Source: Monosporascus cannonballus | Taxonomy: Eukaryota > Ascomycota > Sordariomycetes > Xylariales | NCBI GenBank assembly: GCA_004154925.1 | Contig: QJNS01000108.1 | Span: 1-64,000, forward strand | Direction of reading: 5' to 3' | DNA length: 64,000 nucleotides | In this document: piece by piece, positions 33,292 to 43,012 of the stretch | Position numbering within the stretch: the first letter of the stretch is position 1 | Layout: each line of letters starts with the position of its first letter | The notes under the pieces: generated by a model | What the model was told of the DNA's origin: nothing | The model's input: the letters and a program-made list of their open reading frames with translations, nothing else | Database searches by the model: none | Made by a program: the position numbers and the translations under genes

Positions 33292-35151
33292 ATGCCGTCT
33301 CAGATTGAGCAATTGCTCGCTGAGGCAGCGATCAATTGCGTCCCCGAGGAACCACGCGCGCCATCTATCGCACCGTCTCTTACCTTTTCCGAGGATTCGG
33401 AAGATCAAGATGAACTACAACAACCAGAGCCTCCGAAAAGGCGACGCGCCTCGACAAGGCTTATCGCCCAGAGCCCAGCCGACATCCAACGCATCACCGG
33501 CGAGTCCACCCAGCAATTGATTAACAGGTGTTGTGGGGGCGGCTGTTGCATGAACGTGCAGAAGAAAAGGGAAGGCCTAGACTACGAATATATCGCGCTT
33601 CCGGACAACGATGCTTTTCGTTCTCTGGGCTTGAACGTCGGCGACAGTCTTCCCACCATCCTAACAAACGTCACCGAGTTACCAGAGCAAACAGCCTTTC
33701 TGAAACCCATTCGACATACCTCGAACCCACCATCGCCTCCCGACTCCGGAATATCTCTCGGTAGTAGCGCCGACTCGGATATTGCGACTGGTTCTGCAGT
33801 TGCTCCAGAGAAAACTATGCTGAATCCATCATCCCTCGAGGATCTTGACACCTCGATTCAGCCCCCGTCTTTTGTCCAGCCGCACCCCCCTTACAATGTT
33901 TTCCCAGCCAGGATTCATAACACCCGCGAGTTGACAAGGCCTGGTGCCGAAAAGCGCACTTACCATTTCGACCTTGACGTCACCGACTATCCCGAAGAAA
34001 CCGGAACAGACTTCAAGGTCGGCGGTGCCATCGGTGTGTCTGCGCCCAACGACCCAGCTGCCGTCGAGGAGCTCCTCGATCTGCTCATGGTCCCTCGCTT
34101 TCTGCGCGATAAACCCGTGCTGTTACGCACTACGCGTGGTCGGTGGCCCACTGTCTGGGGTGATGATCGAGCAAGGGAACTGGTCACCACTCGGAGGGAC
34201 CTCTTGACTTGGTGCTCGGACATTCAATCTTACCCGCCAACCAAACCTTTGCTGAGAGTCTTGGCTGGACACGCACATGACCCTAATGAGGAGAAGCTGC
34301 TGATGTTCCTCTGCTCCGGAGAGGGTCAAGGAGCTTTCTGCGATTTCCGTACCGGCCCGCACATCACCATATCTCAGCTCCTCCACGCTTTCCCTTCTGC
34401 CAAACCGCCCTTGGACCTGCTACTTTCGGTTCTCCAGCCCCTGATGCCGCGGTTCTACTCGCTCTCCAACGACCCGCATGAGTCATGCGAGATTCGGGAC
34501 GGCAAGCAACACCGCTTAATCGAGATTGCTGTCACTGTGCACGAGACGTCGGATTGGAGGAATGCTTCTCGAACCGGTATCGGATCTGGCTTTTTCGAAC
34601 GTCAATCCATCAAATACACGGAGATGAGGAGGGCGGGCGTAAAGATGCCGCAGTTATACATCCCCATGTTCAAAGGACTCATGGCCAATCCGCTGGCGAG
34701 GCAATTTGTGTCTGATGGCCCGATGCTCCTTATTGGGGCTGGCGTCGGTGTCGCGCCATTTCGTGGCTTCGTCCAGCGGCGTCTGAAGAACGCAAACTGC
34801 GCCAACAAGGTGTGGGTGCTTCAAGGCTGTCGCGACGCGCTCGTCGACGAACTGTATAGCGGAGAATGGGGCGTGCACGAAGATGAGGTGAAGCGCGTGA
34901 TCCAAAGTCGTCGTGGAGAGGGTCGTTACGTCCAGGAGGAAGTTGCGCACCAGGCGGACCTAGTTTGGTACATCATCAACTCGGTCGACGGCCGCGTCTT
35001 TGTGTGCGGGAGCTCCAAGGGCATGGGCGAAGGCGTCGAAGAGGCCTTGATTAAGGTCGCGATGAAGAAGGGAAATCTAGAACACGACGAGGCGCAGAAG
35101 TTCTGGCAACTCAAGAAGGACGTCGGCCAGTACATCGCTGAAACGTGGTAA
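33292..35151 (+). CDS. FMN-less NADPH/FAD reductase of the cytochrome P450 reductase type, with N-terminal CCxxxCC motif
   Basis: This intronless gene codes for 619 residues from the ATG at 33292; the frame is open slightly upstream without an ATG. Residues 1-75 are polar and disordered with a PPKRRR patch. Residues 80-86 read CCGGGCC. From about residue 195 the diflavin-reductase FAD module starts (YNVFPARIHNTRELT, then GGAIGVSAPND). The FAD motif RFYSLSN, a GIGSGFFER loop and the NADPH motif LLIGAGVGVAPFRGF follow, then VWVLQGCRD, RVFVCGSSKGMGEGVEEAL and a terminal Trp, as in P450 and sulfite reductases where an aromatic residue stacks on FAD. The usual N-terminal flavodoxin (FMN) domain is absent, so electrons must leave through another carrier, a partner protein, or metal bound by the Cys cluster. 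It has no membrane anchor. It lies 3.5 kb from the FAD monooxygenase, in the opposite orientation. Confidence 0.88.
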   Translation: MPSQIEQLLAEAAINCVPEEPRAPSIAPSLTFSEDSEDQDELQQPEPPKRRRASTRLIAQSPADIQRITGESTQQLINRCCGGGCCMNVQKKREGLDYEYIALPDNDAFRSLGLNVGDSLPTILTNVTELPEQTAFLKPIRHTSNPPSPPDSGISLGSSADSDIATGSAVAPEKTMLNPSSLEDLDTSIQPPSFVQPHPPYNVFPARIHNTRELTRPGAEKRTYHFDLDVTDYPEETGTDFKVGGAIGVSAPNDPAAVEELLDLLMVPRFLRDKPVLLRTTRGRWPTVWGDDRARELVTTRRDLLTWCSDIQSYPPTKPLLRVLAGHAHDPNEEKLLMFLCSGEGQGAFCDFRTGPHITISQLLHAFPSAKPPLDLLLSVLQPLMPRFYSLSNDPHESCEIRDGKQHRLIEIAVTVHETSDWRNASRTGIGSGFFERQSIKYTEMRRAGVKMPQLYIPMFKGLMANPLARQFVSDGPMLLIGAGVGVAPFRGFVQRRLKNANCANKVWVLQGCRDALVDELYSGEWGVHEDEVKRVIQSRRGEGRYVQEEVAHQADLVWYIINSVDGRVFVCGSSKGMGEGVEEALIKVAMKKGNLEHDEAQKFWQLKKDVGQYIAETW

Positions 35152-35154
35152 CGT

Positions 35155-37373
35155 AAAAGTGCTTTTCGCTCAGACCGAAGCGTCGATTGGTATCCGGAAA
35201 AGCAGATATGAATGGTGCTTGTATGCCATCTTTCCTCTCGATAGACCAGCGGGGGCGCATTTGTTTTCATGTTCATAGTGCTGGATTTCGGAGAGGGAAA
35301 AACGACAACATAGAGGCTCTTGTCTTGGAGCCGTCGCACAAGCTCGGGCTGCGAAGCTACTATTTCGATCATGGCTTCTTGCCCCCAATGAGCGCAACAA
35401 CGGGAGTTCGCAGCATCAAAAAAGGACGCATTTCGGCCGGGAAAAAGAATAGATGAGCGCGCATTGCGTTCTGTCTTCTCTATGACGGGCAATTCTTGTA
35501 GATATTTGCTGTTAGGTACTTACCTAATGTATATATATGGAATGTTGTGTCGGCCGAGTGTGTTGCTTATTTCCGTGATACGCGATTCTATCGCAGTCTC
35601 CGAAGGACGGCTTCGGCCGACCTTTTTCTTATGGCCGAGCTGGAACCCCGAGCACCAGTACCGACATATATTCCCGTAAGTAAATGCAGTCGTTTGTCCT
35701 TATCACAAGGCTCGGCTTAAAAGTTTCCGTGACTTATATTGTATACCCTTGGCTATGTGTTTAAAACCCGTATATGACTTGGTTCCTAACCCGCTCGACA
35801 GCTCGCGGAAGACCTGCCTAGAGCACTTAGTTTTCGCATAAGATTGGTGGTGAACCCTTAGCAGGCACACGTTGCATGATACTATCGCATAACCTATACC
35901 GCGCTGTCATCTGTATGCCAGTTTGTTCTCATCCCGCAGTTGGTTAAACTCGCATAGGGGGCCCAATGGTCCGGTAGCATGCATACAGTATATACCTATG
36001 TACGTCAGGCGAGACGTTCAGAACCCCCCCGACCCGTTCCCCTCCCCGTCAGGTCGGAAGAGGGAACGTCTAAGCGGATGGCCTCTCTCGGTGTGGCCGG
36101 CCATATCAAGGGCGGCTCCCCAAGCTTAAGACGCAGTCTCTTATATTAGTATTCCATGAGATACCAGCTAACCGCAGGCAAAGGTGCCGGGCGCGCTAAG
36201 TAGAAACCCGCCCGAATCGGACGTGGATACTCTAGAAGGACGAGAGGTTGCAGCCGCTCGTTTATCCGTGTTTCGAAATATTAAGCGGCGGCAGATATGC
36301 GCAGCGGAATGTAGAGAGTACCCGTGGTATTAAATATGGCCTATCACGATGGGAGTAGAGCCTGAGGTGTTGTCACGTTTGTAAAGCTGCTATACTCACA
36401 TAATAAAAGCGCGACCTCAAACTGAAGCCAATTCAGAGGGATCTATGACTTCTCCTTTTGGAAACAGCATTGAAGTCTATGCGCGGGCTCCAAAACTTTT
36501 ACCCCTCCATCAAGATAGAGACAGAGGCATCGTGATGGCACCGTACAACCCGATAGGCGAAGGTGACCGAGAGAGGGGCATATCGATACAGCTTTACCGC
36601 TACTCGATTGTACCTAGGTACCTGCAGTAGGAGCCCGCACGACTTCACCACTAGAATTTCAAAGCATACATTCCATTACTCCGCCTGAGTCTTGATTATG
36701 TACGGATATGTCAGCAATTGTCATCTACGCTGGGCCCGCTCAGACCCCGTACCCACCCCACCTTTTGCCGGTTTGAACCATCTGCCGAAACCTCCGGCCC
36801 CTGTCCAACATGTTCTACGCCAAGCGGGTGTGTGTGATGTGTATTTATTTATGGATATTGCCCCAGGTGCGATTTCCAGGACCCAAACTGATCATCTGTC
36901 AGCCTTGATTCAGCACAGTAACCGGCCGGCCAATTTATCCTAGATAGCCGCGCCCTTAAAACTGTTTATCTAATCGGGCTTAGCTGCTCCTCACACGCCA
37001 GCTGATTACATACATTCTTTGTAAGAGTGAGATGGCGTTTCCAGATGGCCGGAAGGATGACAAGGGCCAAGTAGGCAGTAGACAACGACGACCCAGACGA
37101 GTAGGGGCAGTCGAGGAACAGATTCCCTATTCAGTAATCCGTTAGTGTTCTTCTTACCCTGATGCCGATGTACACATATACTGTATGGATTCCGATGGAT
37201 GCGTGGAGACATAGAGATATGGACCTTGATGTTCAGGTACGTCACCGGAGCCGCTCTAGACACTGATTGCACCACCGTCTTTTAAGACAAAACGGGGCAA
37301 CATAGCATGAACTTGTTGTACAGGTGTGCTTCTGCTCGTTTCTATCACAGCTAATTATTGTGCAGCCCCGGCC
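35155..37373. other. Intergenic, no supported gene
   Basis: Frames on the minus strand that run from 34,926 to about 35,490 are antisense shadows of the reductase gene and its 3' end. Nothing further downstream shows coding character. One ACCTAGGT palindrome lies at 36612. Confidence 0.6.
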
Positions 37374-37408
37374 CCGTTCCGTTAACCGTTCCATTAACCG
37401 TTCCATTT
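37374..37408. promoter_or_regulatory. Three 12-bp direct repeats upstream of the nitroreductase gene
   Basis: The unit CCGTTCCRTTAA occurs at 37374-37385 and 37386-37397, then almost completely at 37398-37408, ending about 62 bases before the ATG at 37470. Its position close to the start suggests clustered transcription-factor sites or a leader element. Function is inferred. Confidence 0.5.
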
Positions 37409-37469
37409 CGTAAGGGATTACACATACTAGTCTCACCAGGATTCATTAGGAGGTAGCTATAAGTAGACC

Positions 37470-38455
37470 ATGGTGCGCCCGCTCACGGTAGCATCAGTTG
37501 CCTCATCATCATTTACCCGCCTGACCAAACCCGATTCTATACGGACCCTCGCCTATCTCAAGCGTCCATCGTCCAGCCCGGCTCCAAGGTCACTCGCCAA
37601 CAGACTCCTCAGCACCACCACAGCACGACGCTCGCTCGTGAAGCCGCAGGCGCAGACGACGACCTCGAACCAGAACATCAAGATTCCCTCGCCCACCGCC
37701 GCCACCATGTCGACTCCCATCTCTGCCAACGCGGTCCTGGACCTCGTCAAGGCCCGCCGTACCTACTACGCGCTCAACAAGGAGCTGACCATCTCCAAGG
37801 AGCGTTTCGAGGAGATCGTCAAGGACGCCCTACGCCACATCCCCTCGTCCTTCAACTCCCAGTCCAACCGCGTGCTCATCCTCTTTGGCGCAGACCACGA
37901 CAAGCTCTGGGACGCCACCAGCGAGATCCTCAAGGCCATCGTCCCCGCAGACAGCTGGCAGTCCACCGCCGATCGCATCGCCGGCTTCAAGGCCGGTGCC
38001 GCGACTGTAGGCTTCCCCTCCCTCTTTACCTCCCCTGCACCTCTTTTCCCCTTTATCTAACTACCTGTTCCGGGCCCCTCTCCCCACGTCACATAGTAGC
38101 AAAGAAACAAGGAAGTTAGCTAACAACGCAACCGCAGGTCCTGTTCTTCGAGGACCAGGACGTCATCAACAGCATGCAGGAGAAGTTCGCGCTGTACGCG
38201 GACAAGTTCCCCATCTGGGCAAACCAGTCGGACGCCATGTTGCAGTTCACCTTGTGGACGGCGCTCGAGGCCGAGGGTCTCGGCGCCAACCTGCAGCACT
38301 ACAACCCGCTCATCGACCAGCGCGTTACCGACGAGTGGAAACTGCCCCTGAGCTGGAAGCTCAACGCCCAGCTCGTGGTTGGCGGCCGCGCCGGCGAGCC
38401 TGGCCCCAAGGACTTCCTACCCTTCGAGCAGATCTACAAGGTCGCCGGCAAGTAA
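37470..38455 (+). CDS. Nitroreductase-family protein (HBN1/FRM2 type) with mitochondrial-type leader
   Basis: Proteins of this fungal group are small FMN-dependent nitroreductase-like oxidoreductases tied to oxidative stress and lipid signalling. Exons 37470-38006 and 38138-38455 flank a 131-bp intron with a perfect GCTAAC branch site and CAG acceptor; the join reads GAAT|VLFFED. The product is 284 residues. Residues 1-79 are rich in Ser, Arg and Ala and lack acids, as in a mitochondrial targeting peptide. The conserved core begins after Met80 (MSTPISANAVLDLVKARRTY) with HIPSSFNSQSNRVLILFG, WANQSDAMLQFTLWTALEAE and GLGANLQHYNPLI, ending in GEPGPKDFLPFEQIY. Met80 sits in a textbook GCCACCATG context at 37707 and would give a 205-residue cytosolic form, which is the usual family length. 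Two isoforms by alternative start or transcript are therefore plausible. Confidence 0.92.
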
Positions 38456-39518
38456 ACCGGCCCCCTTCTGTTGCGTACGGGTTGGGAGTAGTGAATGTCG
38501 TCGAGCGTCTACACATGGAAGAAAGAGAGATAGACATGCGGAGTTGAAGGAGTAGCTTTTGGGTACCTAACCTAGGTAGACAGACCTTTGATGTAACGAG
38601 TCGTCACGCATGTGCGATTCGTGGGCTGATTTGGACTGGCCGATTGCATTGCATGGCGTTGGTTAGTTGTATATAGGCACCTGATTGGTGTAGAATTGGA
38701 TACCGTACCGAATAACCCCCTTGCCATTTAAGAAAATACGGCATCAACATTTTCCTAAAAACATCCGCGATGTACTTAACACCATTTCTTAAAGAGGTGA
38801 CGCTGTAGAAGCTGTCTGAGCAACTCGTATCAAGAGTTATTCCCTCGCCATATGAGCAACGTCGGGGATGAACTGGTACGGAGAGAGACTAGAGGTGTCA
38901 ATCGGAATCAGCTAGCCACCGGAACCCGGGGTTGAGGTTTACCTAGCCGCCGACCGGGCGCGTCCCCGGCCCGGCTACTGAATAGGTAGTTTTCAGTCAC
39001 TGTGCGGCAAGCCCCGGCCTGCTCTGTTGTTATAAAAGAGGCCGCATGTCGTAATCCCGCGGTATGTATGTCCCAGTCTTTCCTTGATCACAACGCGACT
39101 TCATTCCGGCCACCTTCATCTCCAGCTCTGCCCCGTTAGCAGACAGGTTAGCCGATAGCCGTCTGCTTGTGCCGAGACCCGATATACCTCTGTTCTTGTA
39201 TAGGGGCCAGATATCTAACAACCGAGTGACCCCGGAGGAAGAAGCCAGCACCTCGACGACAAAAGCCCGCCGCCTGCCCTGCATAGGACGGGCAAAGGCG
39301 ATGGCGGCTCCGCAGGCAAGTTGGCATCGTATGGACACAACGTATGCCCAGAGCTCCACATTCACCGTTGTCCCTCCCTGTTTACCCATGAATCGTGAAT
39401 CATCCTATCTGCTAAGCAGCCGCTCTCTAGGGGGGACCGACTGTGGTCCCTTGGCCCATGTCAAGTCTACCGTGGGGCGCGCCATCTTACGTTCAGCGAA
39501 ACCCCGGCCCCGAAGGAA
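38456..39518. other. Intergenic, no supported gene
   Basis: This is the 3' flank of the nitroreductase gene, then GC-richer sequence with overlapping frames on both strands that have no recognisable motif. An ACCTAGGT palindrome lies at 38570. Confidence 0.55.
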
Positions 39519-39639
39519 ATGGATGCGAGGTTCGACTTTATCGCCTTCCTCGACAATAGCGTTGGGGTCCAAAGAGGAGCCTGGTTGGGTGCGGGCCATG
39601 GCGGCCGGGTCGCCGAAGCCCCCTTGTCGCCCCACTTAA

Positions 39640-40180
39640 ATTTTCCGTTTAAACGTACTGGCGACGGTGAAATGCTTGAAGATGCCGAAACCGAGATATT
39701 TCAACCCCTGATCAACGGAATTGCCCATCCTCCGGCATCGACATATCGAGGGTCATCCGAACATACCGGAGGGTGTCTGCTGGGATATAAACCCGAGTAA
39801 GGACTTGTCACAACAGTGGTACGGGAGTGGCTGGACACATATGGGCGTTCAATATATGCCCGGCTCCAGTGTTTGAAAGATCGCAGATGGAGGAGACCTA
39901 TACGCAATATGCTCAATCATCCGAAGGGCGAGGGCTCGCCTTGAGCGACCGCTTGCTAATCTGCGCGGATATTGGTAATGCCGTAGCTGCCAGCAATCTA
40001 CCGTACGGACTGGTCACCACAGGTATCGGGTGTGAATGGATCTCCTGGCGCTGTACAGACATCATTCACGGAGGTGTGAAATCCCAGAACGTCCCGGTCT
40101 ATGAAAGCCAGACAACGGGGGCCTTGGCCATTGCTAAAGTGATTGACTTCGGCTTCTCTTTCTGGTGCGCAATCTGCGTG
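39640..40180 (+). pseudogene. Relic of a protein-kinase gene
   Basis: Two frames together recall the catalytic domain of fungal Ser/Thr-type kinases. In one frame, FPFKRTGDGEMLEDAETEIF (about 39645-39705) resembles the beta3 Lys and helix C region. After a frame change, EGRGLALSDRLLICADIGNA (about 39928) and DIIHGGVKSQNVPVYES with AKVIDFGFSF (about 40055-40160) match the helix E, catalytic-loop and DFG regions. The catalytic loop that should read like HGDIKPQN is HGGVKSQN, so the catalytic Asp is lost. No open frame joins the pieces. The N-lobe match is weak; the DFG and catalytic-loop match is clear. Kinases of this kind often sit beside HET and STAND genes in fungi, which fits the relics further right. 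Confidence 0.6.
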
Positions 40181-40201
40181 AGTTGGAGCCCATTTCCATG
40201 A

Positions 40202-42478
40202 AGCATCTCTTGCCCGTACAGGTTCAGGATGTCACCGTACTGCACACCTTAGCATTAGATACCTTATTGCGAGTGCTGTGCTCCCCCACATTCCCACGCT
40301 AAGATGGTTCGATGTTGTTGTCCTTGAGGAAGGATTTACCATGAGTCGGGTGTCCCTTGACACTCTCAACAGTTTCTGCGCGGTTTGCCTGTCGTTTTTA
40401 TTTATTTATCTTTGTACGGAGGTCCTGAGGCCGTGTCGGAATCGGCATAGACTGTTGTGGTTATGGCGAACGCCTTCGCGAGCGCAGTTACCGTGTGATG
40501 GGGCAAGTCTCTTGATCCCTCAATAGTGAGTCAACGCAGAGGGCCTTGAGTCTCTCAGATAGGCCACTCAGATATTCTCTTCAGTGAGTAGTCCCGGCGG
40601 CTAGATATCAGAGGTGAAAAACTCATAGGACGCTCATGGCCTGCTTGTTGCTTCTCAGCCAAGCTCCATTCGAACCCTGCAGGCGGCTGTATAGTAGTCG
40701 TTTGAGAGCCTGGTCTTCGAGTAGTGGTTGTGGGGAATCGCCGTGGCGGCAGGACTACGGGACTTCGAGCTCTCAGCTGTGCAGTTCGAAGTGTCGAATA
40801 TTGCATCCGGGTGCGGAGACACGCCATAGGACTCTTGAACCTCGAGCACGGGTTGAAATAAACGCTGAAATACACCGACAACGCGATAGATACCCGAATG
40901 CGCGATATCCCAGTACGATGGGGTTCTAAAGGAGACTCGACCGCCTCCTCGGAAACGCGTGTAGGTGACTTTCGCATGGACTTCAAGCGCAATATCTTGA
41001 TTCTCTGACATGTTGAGCCCCTAAATTGCTTTCTAAACTGGGAACAGGAGAGGGCATCTCGAGAATACTTCATTATTACCGTCATGGAACAAGAAGGACA
41101 GTCTTCTGGCCAGGTCAAGAACGAAGCCCACGAGCGGGACTCTCAGTTACGAGATTCGAATGCGAGCAAACACTACAGATAATGAACAATATTCTAGAAA
41201 CGGATTCGGTTTCTATATCCGCTCCCTAGGTATCAAGCCGGCCGCCGTTTGGGCAATCATCGCCATTTGGTGACCACCATCTTGGCCGACCCAGCAATGA
41301 CCATGCATCACGTCCTATATGGGATAGAGTGGCGCAGGTGTCGGAAGCAGGGGACAAACGAGGACGCAATAAAGAAGCTGTACGAACGTGCTGCGCAGAC
41401 GGCCGAGCTGCTAGCCCAAGACAAGCCCGAAATCCTGAATCGTTCCGGACGTTCACTTGTAGTGGCCTCTTCCGCGACCCTTTCTGGGTCGCGTTCGGCA
41501 TCGGCATCGGGTTTCCTGGCCTATTAGCCGCCAACCGAGGCCTTGTCAAACCTACAGATCTACGCCAGCGCATTGCGGCAACAGTCGACAGACGCGTCTC
41601 GTGCCCGGACCTCGACGAACCGCCTCAAGCTCGCCTCGACGCTGGCAGTATCGCTCGCTCGAGGTCCAATGCTGGCCTCCTTCCGAAGATAACGGGAGAC
41701 GACGATGCCGATGCCGTGTAGCACAGGAGACAGCTCATCCGCGAGCCGTTCCCCGTCGGCTTCCACCACAGCCGGCCGAATGGCCCCGACGGCGTTCGCG
41801 TCGGGGCTGGCGCAGTCGGACTTGCGGCACTACCAGCACCCCCACGTGCCTCAATGAGGACCGCGCGTACCGGCGAGAATACAACTACCACAGCCTGGGG
41901 CACCATCTTGCTCGGGATCGGGGTCTGGGTGCCGCTCGCCAAGATCACGGAAGGGTGGGACGGCTCGTACAAAGAGCGGCGCCGGCGACCCGTCGCGAGA
42001 CGGGTCCCGCGGCTGAGGCAGCACTTGAGCAGGGCAGGGAGTACAGCGGGGCCGTGCGTTGTTGCCTCAAAGGCGACTTCAACAGCGGCGGTGGCGATGA
42101 TAGCGGCGAGAAGGGTGAGCTCGAGAAAGCCGATGCTTGAGTCTTCACAGCGAATGGTTGCGCGCGGCTGAACAAGTGTGTCATATAGTAATAGGCTAGT
42201 TGGTTTCATATGGCATTGCTGTATTCCATGATACGATCGCTCGTACCTTGGAATCATGAGTACTTAGGCACAGTTGCTTTGTATCTTCTGAAATACGCAC
42301 GGTCAAAGAACCAAGGCGACAGCGGTGGTGTCGGAACATTGGCCTGAAGCTGCGCAGAAGAGACTACATGCAAGAGAACCTACCCCGATGCCGGCCGTGC
42401 TACGCTCCGAAGACACGTTCGGAGCATAACACGACCTAGCATTGCCCAAGAAGCACAGCGAGCCAGGAGGCGCCGAAT

Positions 42479-42522
<44 letters not shown>

Positions 42523-43012
42523 CTCCCTGCCTTTGCGAGAACAGGTTACTCCTGGGACGCATCCCCTGCGACTTGCCCGCATGTCACATGTCACCTCCGG
42601 CGATGGGGCACGGGCTTGCAATTGCGCGGTACGTTAGCCGCTAGTTAAATACCGTCCAACAGCCCGTTAACGACGGTAGTGGAAGCCATATTCGAGTTAC
42701 TCCTCCTCTGAAGGGTCTCTGTTCCTGTAGCGCTAGCCCATCTAACATTTACTGCAAAATCCAAGTCCAAGATATCGCTGTTTCATAAAACGGCCTCTTT
42801 CAGCTCCGATGGGCTCTCGTTATAACTACCATATTTCGAAGTTGTCGCACCTCGGCGTGGCTGACTACCAGCCACCAACCCTGCGAGTTTGAGGTCGAGC
42901 TTCGGGCGTGGTAAGGGTCCGCATGGGAAATAGGCTATTTGTCTGCCGTTGCGGCGATCGGCACAGGTCGTGATTGTTATAAGGGTATCTCCTTCCGTCG
43001 TGCCAGGCTACC
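40202..43012. other. No intact gene; possible decayed coding patch at 41.2-42.2 kb
   Basis: No continuous gene is visible. From about 41,230 to 42,170 the DNA is GC-rich with overlapping open frames on both strands (the longest is 41625-42257 minus, 210 codons), which may be remains of one or two genes. I recognise no domain: a plus-strand frame with WGTILLGIGVWVPLAKITEG looks membrane-like, and a minus-strand frame contains VLHGIGIVVSRYLRKE. An (AC)n microsatellite lies at 42483. Confidence 0.45.
42483..42519. repeat. (AC)18 dinucleotide microsatellite
   Basis: There are eighteen uninterrupted AC units followed by A. It is an ordinary simple repeat and would be expected to vary in length between strains. 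Confidence 0.97.

Noticed and set aside
39405..39635. Minus-strand frame with VDLTWAKGPQSVPPRE
   Set aside because: It seemed protein-like at first, but it has no family match I can name and lies antisense to the sequence just upstream of the kinase relic.
41625..42257. 210-codon minus-strand frame in a GC-rich patch
   Set aside because: Frames are open on both strands because of high GC, and no domain was recognised. Kept only as a possible decayed patch.
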